DNA of 49,136 bases, taken from assembly GCF_027925525.1 (NCBI RefSeq), contig NZ_BSDJ01000046.1, positions 1 to 49,136 of the forward strand, given 5' to 3'. The number at the start of each line of letters is the position of its first letter. The first letter of the stretch is position 1. Source of the DNA: Paenibacillus tyrphae (GTDB lineage Bacteria > Bacillota > Bacilli > Paenibacillales > NBRC-103111). A model generated the notes under the pieces. The model was not told where the DNA came from. It made no database searches and worked only from the letters and a program-made list of their open reading frames with translations. Positions 14,239 through 24,500 of the stretch are shown in pieces. Made by a program: the position numbers and the translations under genes.

Positions 14239-15903
14239 TCAAGCGAAACCGCTGATGGCGACGACGGACGGGCGAGGACCGGAATCCCCGGAGCGGTGGG
14301 GCCATAGGCTCGTCGGTTTGCCAGCTTGCGCTGTGGTTTGACCGGGGTGCGAGACGGACAGGAACAAGGTCCGCTCGTCCGCCGTGAAGCAGGGGCCCGT
14401 CAAAGCCGCTTCCGCGGGCGCGGATGCAAAAAGCTGCGCCGCCGCGGCGTCCTGGCCGGCTGTGCGGACCACGTACAGCCCGTTGTTGCGGAACGGAGCG
14501 TACGCGCCTTGATTCAGCTTGTCCGCCGGGATATCGGAGGCGACCCACAGGTTGCTCCGGTCGTCGAAGAGGAGCGTTCCCGGCGAGCTGTAGCCGCTGC
14601 TGCGTCCGCCGTTCGATACGATCTCGTAGTCGAATGCGGCGGCGCCTGCATCCCCGTTCTGTTCCGCAAGCTGCGCCAGATGCCCGTGGATATTCCCGTG
14701 GCGTACATTATTCGGATAGGCGGCGATCAGGGCGCCGCTTTTGGCATGAACAGCCAAACCGGCCGGCCTGTCGGTTGGCGTCGCACCCAAGATCAAGGCG
14801 GCGTCCTGAGCGTAGACGAGCACATCGGCTTGCTCCTTGTACCGCTCGACGAGCACTTCCTTTATTTGATTGACGCCGAACGGCACTTGGAAGTCGTCGC
14901 GGTTCAACGCTTTCTTGACGGCTTCGATCGTCAGCGGAACCCATCGCCCGTTGACGAGGTCGGCCGCGTAAAGCGTGCCTTCGGTCAGCAGGTCGGCGTT
15001 TGCTTTTCCAGACGCAGTCTGGAACTTCCCGGAGCTGACAAATTTGTAAAGACACGAATCCGGGGTCGTATCCCCCATGTAGACGACCACGCGGCCGTCC
15101 TTGCTTAGCGTTACGGCCAGTTGGCCGTGATGGAACCGGCCAAGGGCGGTGTGCTTCCGCAGCTTGAAATTGCCGTCGAACGGATCGGCTTCGATCACCC
15201 AGCCGTAATGCGAGAGCTCAAGCCCCGCGCTGCCGCAGGTGCTCTCGAAGTCTCCTTCGCAGGAAAGCACGGTGCCCCAAGGCGTGACGCTCCCCGCACC
15301 GTTCCCGAAGGTGCCCTGCACCAGCGCGGCTCCCTTCACGGCGTGCGTTCCCCGGGCCGGGCCGGAAAGCTCGACCCGGTCATAGCCCGTAATCCGCCGT
15401 CCGTACGCGGAGTCGGGTTTGATTTTCCACTTGCCTTCCCGATCGCGGTACGCTTCAACGATTGAGGCTCCTTGGTTGTACAATAGCGATTTGACCTGAT
15501 CTGCGCCGAGGGGGCCGGGCTGCCGCTGACCCAGCGCGAGCAGCGGGTGGACAGAGGCGTGATTGACCCAGAGAAGCCCGTTCACCTGCTTGTCGTCGAA
15601 CGGAAAGAAACGGGTAAACTCGTTATTGTAGCCGAACGTATCGCCCTTACCGTTAATCGGGTCTCCGAAGCTGGCCAGAACGTCGTACCTGAAGCCTTTG
15701 GGGAGGACGAGCTCGTCGCCCGCTCCAGGTTCGATCGGTGCGAAAGCATCGGTTACTTTGCCGGTTTTCCGGTCGAACAGGAGATCACTTGCAGCGGCAC
15801 TGCCGGTAAAAGCGCCCAAGCCTGTCGATGCAGCGGCAATCGTAACGGCTCCGGTGCCAAGGTACGCCAGAAACGTGCGTCGGGAAAGCGGTTTATTTTT
15901 CAT
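14239..15903 (-). CDS. PhoX-type (DUF839) phosphatase, Tat-exported
   Basis: A 554-residue secreted protein. A twin-arginine signal (LSRRTFLAYLGTGAVTIAA) at the N-terminus predicts export of a folded, cofactor-loaded enzyme. The body has PhoX-family stretches: DELVLPKGFRYDVLASFGD, NEFTRFFPF, GLLWVNHASVHP, GTVLSCEGDFEST (which carries the Cys-Glu of the metal site), GRFHHGQLAV and VVYMGDTTPDSCLYKFV. PhoX enzymes are calcium/iron alkaline phosphatases acting on phosphomonoesters outside the cell. AGAGGAGAT precedes the ATG. No unambiguous Pho box was found in the AT-rich upstream region. Confidence 0.82.
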   Translation of the reverse strand: MKNKPLSRRTFLAYLGTGAVTIAAASTGLGAFTGSAAASDLLFDRKTGKVTDAFAPIEPGAGDELVLPKGFRYDVLASFGDPINGKGDTFGYNNEFTRFFPFDDKQVNGLLWVNHASVHPLLALGQRQPGPLGADQVKSLLYNQGASIVEAYRDREGKWKIKPDSAYGRRITGYDRVELSGPARGTHAVKGAALVQGTFGNGAGSVTPWGTVLSCEGDFESTCGSAGLELSHYGWVIEADPFDGNFKLRKHTALGRFHHGQLAVTLSKDGRVVVYMGDTTPDSCLYKFVSSGKFQTASGKANADLLTEGTLYAADLVNGRWVPLTIEAVKKALNRDDFQVPFGVNQIKEVLVERYKEQADVLVYAQDAALILGATPTDRPAGLAVHAKSGALIAAYPNNVRHGNIHGHLAQLAEQNGDAGAAAFDYEIVSNGGRSSGYSSPGTLLFDDRSNLWVASDIPADKLNQGAYAPFRNNGLYVVRTAGQDAAAAQLFASAPAEAALTGPCFTADERTLFLSVSHPGQTTAQAGKPTSLWPHRSGDSGPRPSVVAISGFA

Positions 15904-16095
15904 TCGAAATCTCCTCTATTAGAGCATCAATTCGTTGTAGCCGAAAGGTAGGAAACTATGTATAATTTAATTGAACAATCTAGTATTTTATACCTAAATT
16001 TTAAGATAGCATAAAATGTTGGTTTGCGGAATATGGCGGCAGACGCAGCGGACAATTTTTTTGACGGCAATCAGGCCCGAAGGCAGGTGCAGGCG

Positions 16096-16569
16096 GTGTT
16101 ACGTTTTTCCCGCGCCCAAGCGGAGGACGAGTCCTTTCTTTATGAAGTGTATGCAAGCAGCCGGATCGAGGAAGTCGGGGCATGGGGCTGGGGACCCGGA
16201 CAGATCGACCAGTTTCTCCGGATGCAGTACGGGTTTCAGCAAAAGACGTACGCCGCACAGTATCCGGAAAACGGATGGGAGATCGTTTGGCGCGGGCAGG
16301 AACGGGTCGGCCGTTGGATGACGGCCCGGCTGGAAGACCGGATCGTGCTGGTCGATCTGGCCTTGCTTCCTGTGTATCAACGGCAGGGGATCGGTACATC
16401 GCTGCTGCAAACGCTTCAGCACGAAGCGCAAAAAGCCGCTAAGCCACTTTGCCTGAGCGTGCAGGTACATAATCCGGCCCGGCGTTTATACGAACGGCTC
16501 GGGTTCCGTACGGAGCAAGAAACCGAATTGTACTGCGAGATGATCTGGCATGCCAATACTCTATCCTAA
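16096..16569 (+). CDS. GNAT-family N-acetyltransferase
   Basis: An acetyl-CoA-dependent acetyltransferase of about 157 residues. The core has LVDLALLPVYQRQGIGTSLLQTL, where QRQGIG is the acetyl-CoA pyrophosphate loop, and NPARRLYERLGFRTEQE near the end. The start is uncertain. GTG at 16096 has a GAAGGCAGG-like site and agrees with the family opening RFSRAQAEDESFLYEVYASSR; a TTG at 16024 would add 24 residues without a good ribosome binding site. It overlaps the next gene by 20 bp, so it belongs to the tail-collar cluster transcript. The substrate is unknown. Confidence 0.75.
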   Translation: MLRFSRAQAEDESFLYEVYASSRIEEVGAWGWGPGQIDQFLRMQYGFQQKTYAAQYPENGWEIVWRGQERVGRWMTARLEDRIVLVDLALLPVYQRQGIGTSLLQTLQHEAQKAAKPLCLSVQVHNPARRLYERLGFRTEQETELYCEMIWHANTLS

Positions 16570-16882
16570 TGTAGGTGATATTTTGCGCGCGGATTCTTTT
16601 TCATCTTTTCATGGTGCGCTGCATACCAGCTTTAAAGTGCTGCTGGATGAAAGCGAAGCCGAATTGATTTTGATCGAGGCCAAGGACACAGGCACCTCAC
16701 CCGATTACGAGCAGTTCTCATTACTCTTTGCAGGCCCCCCGGAACCATTTCTCCCACAGCAGATCTATCTGTTCAAGCATCCACAGTTGGGCGAACTCCA
16801 CCTTTTTACGGTACCCGTAGGCAAAAATCCCGAAGGTTTTCTGTATGAAGTTATATTTAGCCGCCCGCTGGCAGCACAATAG
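16550..16882 (+). CDS. DUF6916-type small protein of the tail-collar cluster
   Basis: A 110-residue protein with a beta-rich pattern (FHGALHTSFKV, ELILIEAKDTGTSP, FSLLFAGPPEPFLPQQIYLFKHPQLGELHLFTVPVG). I recognise it as the small DUF6916-like protein that commonly precedes phage-tail-collar genes; its function is not known. It starts inside the end of the GNAT gene, so it is translationally coupled, and lies 38 bp before the first collar gene. It may be a chaperone or structural partner of those proteins, but that is a guess. Confidence 0.65.
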   Translation: MPILYPNVGDILRADSFSSFHGALHTSFKVLLDESEAELILIEAKDTGTSPDYEQFSLLFAGPPEPFLPQQIYLFKHPQLGELHLFTVPVGKNPEGFLYEVIFSRPLAAQ

Positions 16883-16920
16883 CGTTCGCTATACCGAATC
16901 GAAAAAGGAGTTGATTGTTG

Positions 16921-17436
16921 ATGTCAGAGTCGTATCTGGGGGAAATCCGGATGTTTGCCGGTGAGTATGCGCCTGCAGGCTGGGCGTTTTGCGACGGACA
17001 GCTGTTGTCCATTGCAGAGAATGATACTCTCTTCAACCTGATTGGCACGACCTACGGCGGGGACGGGCAGGTGACCTTTGCTTTGCCGGATTTGAGGGGA
17101 CGGGTGCCGATCCATACAGGGCAGCGGGCAGGGAGTAGTTCTTATGTATTGGGACAAAAGGATGGCGTCGAATCCGTAATGCTGAACACGAACCAACTGC
17201 CTGCGCATACGCATAAGACGATGGCTCAGTCGCAGCAGGGAACGACGGATTCGCCGAAAGACGGATACTGGGCGAACTCGACGCTAACGCAGTTCGGCGG
17301 CGGGGCGCCGAGCGGAACGATGAACCCCGGCGCCTTAGCGCAATCCGGAGGCGGCCAGCCGCATGACAATATGATGCCTTTCACAACCATTTCGTTCATT
17401 ATTTCCTTGAATGGGACTTACCCTAGCCAAAACTAA
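16921..17436 (+). CDS. Phage-tail-collar domain protein 1 (microcystin-dependent-protein family)
   Basis: A 171-residue protein with the collar domain at the N-terminus: YLGEIRMFAGEYAPAGWAFCDGQLLSIAENDTLFNLIGTTYGGDG, then FALPDLRGRVPIH. The rest (NQLPAHTHKTM, PHDNMMPFTTISFIISLNGTYPS) is typical of the MdpB family. These were first noticed as light- or microcystin-dependent cyanobacterial proteins and share a fold with phage short tail fibres. No signal peptide is seen. The start is ATG at 16921, 10 bp after AAGGAG; TTG at 16915 is the alternative. Two paralogues follow in tandem. Confidence 0.88.
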   Translation: MSESYLGEIRMFAGEYAPAGWAFCDGQLLSIAENDTLFNLIGTTYGGDGQVTFALPDLRGRVPIHTGQRAGSSSYVLGQKDGVESVMLNTNQLPAHTHKTMAQSQQGTTDSPKDGYWANSTLTQFGGGAPSGTMNPGALAQSGGGQPHDNMMPFTTISFIISLNGTYPSQN

Positions 17437-17466
17437 TTTAGATAGATTGTAGGAGGAGGAGTCGGG

Positions 17467-17964
17467 GTGTCGGAACCTTATTTCGGACAAATTAAATTAT
17501 TTGCTTTTGGCTTTGCGCCGCGCGGATGGGCTCAATGCAACGGACAAATTTTGCCGATTAATCAGAATCAGCCCTTGTTTTCCCTTCTGGGAACGACCTA
17601 TGGCGGGAATGGAGTAACTACCTTTGCGCTCCCGGATTTGCGCGGGCGGGTGCCGATTCATCCGGGGAATGGAACCACCTTAGGACAAGCCGGGGGCGAG
17701 GAAGCGCATACGCTGACCTTAAACGAAATCCCCGCACATACCCATCAGGCGTGGGGGAGCAATGACATAGCCTCGTCCAAAAGCCCCGTAAATAACGTCT
17801 GGGCCAAAACGGCAGTAAGCTCCTACCATACGCAAGCCGACAAACAGCTGAGTGCGGGCGCTGTGGCCAATGTGGGACAAAATCAAGGTCATACGAACAT
17901 GCAGCCCTATACGGTTTTGAACTTTTGCATTGCGATTCAAGGTGCTTATCCAGGCAGGGAGTAG
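17467..17964 (+). CDS. Phage-tail-collar domain protein 2
   Basis: A 165-residue paralogue of the genes on both sides. The collar portion PYFGQIKLFAFGFAPRGWAQCNGQILPINQNQPLFSLLGTTYGGNG and FALPDLRGRVPIHPG are clear, and it ends MQPYTVLNFCIAIQGAYPGRE. It starts with GTG after GGAGGAGGAG. It is the most divergent of the three (LFAFGFAP instead of MFAGxxAP). Three different collar proteins in a row suggest a hetero-oligomeric fibre or a trimer built from three subunits. Confidence 0.88.
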   Translation: MSEPYFGQIKLFAFGFAPRGWAQCNGQILPINQNQPLFSLLGTTYGGNGVTTFALPDLRGRVPIHPGNGTTLGQAGGEEAHTLTLNEIPAHTHQAWGSNDIASSKSPVNNVWAKTAVSSYHTQADKQLSAGAVANVGQNQGHTNMQPYTVLNFCIAIQGAYPGRE

Positions 17965-17981
17965 GAGGGGGGAGCAGGCTC

Positions 17982-18503
17982 ATGGATAGTTTTTATGGGG
18001 AGATCACGATGTTTGCAGGTAGTTTTGCTCCTAAAGGCTGGGCTTTCTGCAACGGACAACTTATGCCGATTGCGCAAAATACGGTGTTGTTTTCGATCAT
18101 TGGGACGAAGTATGGAGGAGACGGGAAAACGACGTTTGCCCTGCCAAATTTGCAGGGAGCGGCTCCGATGCATAAGGGGGAAGGCCCGGGCTTAACAGAG
18201 CGTATAATTGGGCAGTCCGGCGGCAGCAAAACGGTAACGCTAATGGCGGCGGAGCTTCCCGTACACACGCATCCGGTCAACTCCGCTGCTTTAGGTTCCG
18301 GAACGACGGTCGAAGGAACGGTATGGGCGAAAACACCGGGGCGTGTCGGGGGAGCCGCTTACGGCGGCTTTACGAATCCCGTTCGGCTGGATCCGGGGGC
18401 GGTCCAATCGGCAGGGGGCTCCCAGCCTCATAACAATATGCAACCCTATCTTGCCGTTCATTTTATTATTTGTATTACTGGTATTTTTCCTCCCAGAGGC
18501 TGA
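17982..18503 (+). CDS. Phage-tail-collar domain protein 3
   Basis: A 173-residue third collar protein: FYGEITMFAGSFAPKGWAFCNGQLMPIAQNTVLFSIIGTKYGGDG, FALPNLQGAAPMHKG and MQPYLAVHFIICITGIFPPRG. The start at 17982 is chosen by GGAGGGGGGAG just upstream; an in-frame ATG at 17925 lies inside the previous gene and lacks a site. It is followed after 69 bp by the giant surface protein, probably in the same operon. Confidence 0.88.
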   Translation: MDSFYGEITMFAGSFAPKGWAFCNGQLMPIAQNTVLFSIIGTKYGGDGKTTFALPNLQGAAPMHKGEGPGLTERIIGQSGGSKTVTLMAAELPVHTHPVNSAALGSGTTVEGTVWAKTPGRVGGAAYGGFTNPVRLDPGAVQSAGGSQPHNNMQPYLAVHFIICITGIFPPRG

Positions 18504-18572
18504 TGCGCCGGTATCCGGTACGCTATTGGCCGTTTAAAAGGGAGAATCGGTGAGACGAAGGAAGGATATGAA

Positions 18573-21500
18573 ATGGGAATGAGCGCCATGGTTGATCATG
18601 CGCAAGCAAGGCCAACCGCAAGCTTTGTACGAGTGCTTGCCGTTTTCGGCGGTGCGGCGGTTTTATTGTTGCTTTTGTCCTTGTTTGCGGCCTCCTCCGC
18701 TTTTGCAGCTACGATAACCGTGGACACGACAGATGATACACCGGGAAACTGCTCGATAGCGGGTCAATGCACGCTGCGGGCGGCGGTGAATCAAAGCAAC
18801 GGCTCGGGCGGATCGAATACGATCCAAATTCCAGCGGGGACTTACGTGTTGGATTCGGGAGAATTGGCAATTCACAGCAACGTGGAGATCATCGGAGCGG
18901 GAGGAGACCCTAACGGGAATCCTGCAGGAACGGTGATCAAGCAGACGGGGGTGACAGGCAAGAGGGTATTCAATCTGAATCCGGATTCGGATACCGGCTA
19001 TAACATCTCGTTGAAGACGCTGACGGTCAGCGGTGGACAGCTTTGGGCCGGCGAGCTGTACGGAGGCGGCGGAATTCTGGGTTACACAGGCAGCCAAGGC
19101 ACGGTAACGATCGAGAACTGCGTCGTCACCGGGAATTCCGTATCAGCCCCCGGCCATTGGGGCGGCGGCATGAATATCGCCGGACTGCCCGGAGGCAAGG
19201 TCGTTCTTCGAAACACGGTCGTTCAAGGAAACACCGCTATGGAACGGGGAGGCGGCGTGCATTTTGAGGGCGATATGAACATCGATGTATTAAGCTCCGT
19301 TATCGATGGTAATATCGCTTCGAACGGTTTGGGGGGCGGGATGACTGTTTTTCCCGCTTCGGCAGGGGGGCAGATCCGAATTGACGGGACAACGATCTCC
19401 CGCAACCAAGCCAACGGAACGATCGATCCTCAGGCAGGCGGCGGCGGGCTTTACCTCAGCGTACCGGCCACGATAACGAATACGACGATCAGCGGCAATA
19501 CGGCCAAGGGGCAAGGCGGCGGGTTGTATGTCGCTTCGAAAGGAAACATTACGCTGACGCATGTCACTTTGTTCGGCAATAAGGCCGATCAAGGGGGCGG
19601 CGGGCTGTATGTGCAGGATGGCAACCCGATGCTGCAAAACACGCTTGCCGCCGGGAATAGCAAGGCAGGGAACGCTGCCAGCGATCTTGAAGCAAGGACC
19701 GGTCAAAACGTCGTTGCGGGAATCGACGCCACGAGCAGCTATAATCTGGTCGGGCTAGGAGGCAACGGACTTGTGCCGGGAGGGAGCGGGAATCTGGTGG
19801 ATGTTGCCGACCCGGGTGTGCTTCCTTTGGGCGCCAATGGCGGTTTGGGCGAAACGAATGCTTTGAAGGGAAGCAGTCCCGCGATCGGCAAAGGAAGCAA
19901 TGCTTTGGCAGCGACGTTCGACCAGCGGGGCTTTCCGCGGAAAAAGAACGTCGCCGTCGATATCGGCGCTTATGAAGGACTGCCGGATGCTGCGATCGGT
20001 GCGAATAATACCTATGCCGTGACCCTTCCGTGGGACGAAACGAAGCTTTCCGGGTTGACGGCCACCTCCTCCGATCAAACGGTGGTTCCGAACGGAAACG
20101 TCGTCATCACAGGCAGCGGGGCCACACGCACCTTGACCGTTTCGCCGACGGCCGGCGGTACAGCCGACATTCAGGTGACCGCCAACAGCTCGGTTTCGGG
20201 AATGTCTCGCAGTTTAAGCACTTCGTTCAAGATGACGGTTACGGGCCCACCGGACCTTTCCATCGCCAAGACGCACACCGGCGATTTTACGCAAGGGCAA
20301 ACCGGCGCTACATATACAATGACGGTTAAAAACCTCGGAGACAGTGCTACAAGCGGTACGGTAACGGTAAAGGATACGCTACCTGCCGGATTGACGGCTA
20401 CCGGGCTCGTGGGAACGGGATGGACTTGTACCTTGGGTACGCTCACCTGCACGCGAACGGACGTGCTCCAGACAGGGGCGAGCTATCCTGACATTACGCT
20501 GAAGGTAACCGTGGCGGCGAATGCGCCTGCAAGCGTAACGAACACGGTCAAAGTTTCGGGCGGCGGAGATGCCAGTACGTCGAATAACACCGCCAGCGAT
20601 CCGACGAATATCATTCAATTACCCGATCTGACGATTGAAAAATCCCATGCGGGGAACTTCAAGCAAGGGCAAACGGGGGCCGTGTATACGATCATCGTCC
20701 GCAATGCCGGAACGGGCACGACAAGCGGTGCGGTAGCGGTGGCGGACACACTGCCTGCGGGGATGACCGCTACGGGATTCGCGGGCACGGGCTGGACTTG
20801 TGATCCGGGAACGCTCACCTGCAGCAGATCAGATGCGCTCGCTTCCGGGGGGAACTATCCGCCGATCACGATGACGGTGAACGTAGCGGCCAATGCGGCT
20901 GCGCAGCTCACGAATACGGCCACAGTCTCAGGCGGCGGCGATGTCAATAACGCCAATAATACGGCTAGCGATCCGACGACGATCATTCCCGTAGCCGATT
21001 TGACGTTGGTAAAGTCGCATACGGGCAGCTTTACGCAGGGGCAAGCCTCGGCCGCGTATACGTTGACCGTGACCAATAGCGGACAAGGCGCAACGGACGA
21101 CGTTGTAACGGTGACGGACACGCTGCCTGCCGGGATGACGTTGAAGGGAGTTGTTGGCAACGGCTGGAGCTGCGATACCGGGACGTTAAGCTGCACCCGA
21201 TCTGATGCGCTGGCTGGGGGCGCCGCCTATCCTCCGATCACCGTAACGGTATCGGTAAATCAAGATGCGCCTGCAACCGTTACGAACACGGCGGTCGTTT
21301 CTGGCGGCGGCGAGCTCCAGACGGGCAATAATTCGGCCGGTGACGTGACTGCGATCCATCCGAAGCCGCAAATCGCCACTTCGAGCTTACCGCAAGGTAC
21401 GGTTGGCGTCGCCTATTCGCAAACGCTGACAGCGACGGGCGGCGATGGGACGTACGTGTGGGCTGTCGCAGACGGCGCTCTGCCCGCAGGCGTGACGTTC

Positions 21501-24500
21501 GATCCCGCGGCGGCGAAGCTTAGCGGCACGCCGACAACGGAGAGCAGCTACAGCTTTACCGTACAGGCTACGGACGGCAACGGCGTAACAGCGACAAAAG
21601 AGCTCACGATTCAGGTGAATCCGATGCTTGAGGTGTCTACAACCGGCATTCCGCATGGCGCTGTCGGCGCAGCCTATACGGCTTCGCTTGAGGCCAACGG
21701 CGGCAACGGCGTCTATACATGGAGCATGGCTGCCGGTACGCTGCCAAGCGGGCTGACGCTTGCGGCGGACGGCACCTTGAGCGGCACGCCGACCGGCGAA
21801 GGCGCGTTCTCTTTCACGGTTCTGGTGAAGGACGGCAACGCGATGACGGCGTCCAGAGCGATGACGCTTCAGATTCACCCGCAGCTTGTCATTCAAGCGC
21901 CGGCTCTGCCGGAAGGCACCGTGGGAGTAGCCTATCCGCAGCTAAGCTTCAGTGCAACCGGCGGGAACGGGACGTACACATGGTCGGTCGTAAGCGGCTC
22001 GCTTCCGGCAGGCATGACGTTTGATCCGGCGGCTGCCGCGATAAGCGGGACGCCAATGGCGGACGGCACATATAGTTTCACGGTCCAGGTTGCGGATGGC
22101 AATGGTGTGAAGGCGTCAAAAGCTGTCACACTGCTGGTTCGCGCGGCATTAACGGTCCAAACGCCGGAGCTGCCTGCAGGTACGGTGGGCGTGGCTTACG
22201 CCAATCAAGAGTTTTCCGCAGCCGGCGGCAGCGGGACCTACACGTGGTCAGTAAGCGGTACGCTTCCTGCGGGACTGACGTTTGCCGTTGACTCGCTCGA
22301 TCCGAAGAAAGCTTTCGTTCAAGGGAAGCCGACGGCGGCAGGGAATTATGAGTTTGAGATTCAAGTGAAGGACAGCAACGGAGTCACGGTCGTTAAGAAT
22401 CTTAGCATCCAAGTGAATCCGGAGCTGATCTTTACGGCGGTCCCTCTGCCGGAAGGCACCGTAGGCCTGACCTACGCAGGCAGAAGCTTAAGTGCGGCGG
22501 GCGGCAGCGGCACCTACCGCTGGAGCGTCGAAGACGGCCGTCTGCCGGACGGTCTGACACTGAATGCTTCCCGGGGAACGATAGACGGAACGCCGAAGGA
22601 ATCCGGTGTCTACACGGTGACGATTCAAGTGAAGGATGGCAACGGCATAGCCGTATCCAAGGTTCTGACGCTGAAAATCCATCCTCCGGTTTTGCTGGGA
22701 ATCGCTTTTGAGGCATCGGAGTATGCGGTTTTGACAGGGGAAACCCGGGAAACCGTTGTGAAGGCCACTTACTCGGACAGCAAGGTTGTCAGATTAACTG
22801 CCGGCGTTGTGTATACGATCAAGGATACGTCTGTGGCTGTGGTCAACTCATCCGGTCAGCTCACCGGGATAAAAAGCGGAAGCACCGTACTGGCGGCCAC
22901 GTATGGCGGTATCAAGGCGGAAACGTCCGTCCTCGTCAATAAAAGCATCACGGGCCTCGCCTTCGACCGTCCTTCTTACAGCCTGAAGGTCGGAGAGCAG
23001 GCCAATACGGTCGTCAGCGCAACGTACGGAGGCGGACGAATCGTCCTGACGAACGGAGTGATTTACTCCGTCAAGGACGCCGCTATCGCGGAAGTGGATC
23101 TGCACGGAGTAGTTATTGGCAAAAAGGCAGGAACAACCGTGGTGAGCGCAACGTACGGCGAGGATACGGTTCAGGCGACGATTGTCGTCAACCTTGATGT
23201 TACCCTTACCGGCATCCGCTTTACGCCGGATACGTACGAGCTGAAAACGGGCCAATCCGTTCCGACTGTACTCATAGCGGATTTCTCGGATAAGAGCACG
23301 ACGCCAATCGGCCGCGGGGCGGTCCACACATTCCAAACCGAGGGGATTGCCAGGATTAGCGAGGAAGGCCTTGTAACCGCACTGCAGCCGGGGACGACGG
23401 TTGTGACCGCGACTTACGGCGGACGCTCGGCGACCGCGGTTATCCGCGTGAGCGCTTGGAGCGACGGCGGAAGTGGCGGTGATAGTGACAGCGGTTCGTC
23501 TCCGTCTCCGTCCACCGGAACCGGTCCGGCTCCAACGCCGACCCCCGGGGGGATTACGGTAAATCTCGAACTAGGCAACGGCTCGAAAGAAACCATTAAC
23601 GTATCTCAGGACGACATCCGAAGCGGTGTGATCCGGGTTACGGCTTCCGATTCCTCTGCTTACGTGGAGCTGCCATCGGCTACCATTGCGAAGCTGCTGG
23701 CGATGAATCCGGAGCTGTCGATCTTGTTCCAGACGGCCGGCGGGCTGATGGAGCTGCCGCTGGCGCAGATCGACCCGCAGACGCTGGCGAAGCTGCTCGG
23801 TTTGCCGGCCGGCGATATCCAAGTTAACGTCGGAATCCGTATGCCCGATGCCCAAGAGCGCGAGCAGCTCGGCGAAGCGATCCGTCGAATAGGCGGCAAG
23901 GAGCTTGCGGCGCCGGCTGATTTCTACGTTCGCATCACGGATGGCAAGGGCAACGAAGTGAAGCAAAACGTCTTCACCAGCTATACCGTCCGCACGCTGC
24001 CGTTAAACGGGCAAGCGAAGGCGGCAACGGCCACCGGCGTATGGTGGGACCCTGTGGCGCACGAATACCGGTTTGTCCCGACCGTGTTTGAAACCCGGGA
24101 CGGCAAGCCCGTTGCGAAGCTGAAACGACAAGGCTTCAGCGTGTATACGGTGCTCGACCGCTTCGTTTCGTTCGGCGATCTACAGGGACATTGGGCGAAA
24201 GCGACAATCGAATCGCTGGCCTCCAAGCTGATCGTGCAAGGGCGCAAGGCCGACGCGTACGAGCCGGAAGGGCACGTTACCCGGGCGGAATGGGCCGCTC
24301 TGCTGGTTCGCTCGCTGGGGCTCAACGTCTCGCAAGAGAAGGCGCCGTTCGGCGATGTAAAAGATGGCGATTGGTTCGCCGCAGCGGTCGGCGCCGCACA
24401 TAGAGCGAAGTTGATCGACGGGTACGAAGACGGCACCTTCCGTCCGAACCAAACCGTCACCCGGGAAGAGCTGGCGGCCATGACGGCGCGTGCGATCAAG

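Noticed and set aside
16550..18503. Prophage tail module
   Set aside because: Collar-domain genes alone, with no capsid, terminase, tape-measure, lysis or integrase genes, and followed by an SLH wall-anchored protein.
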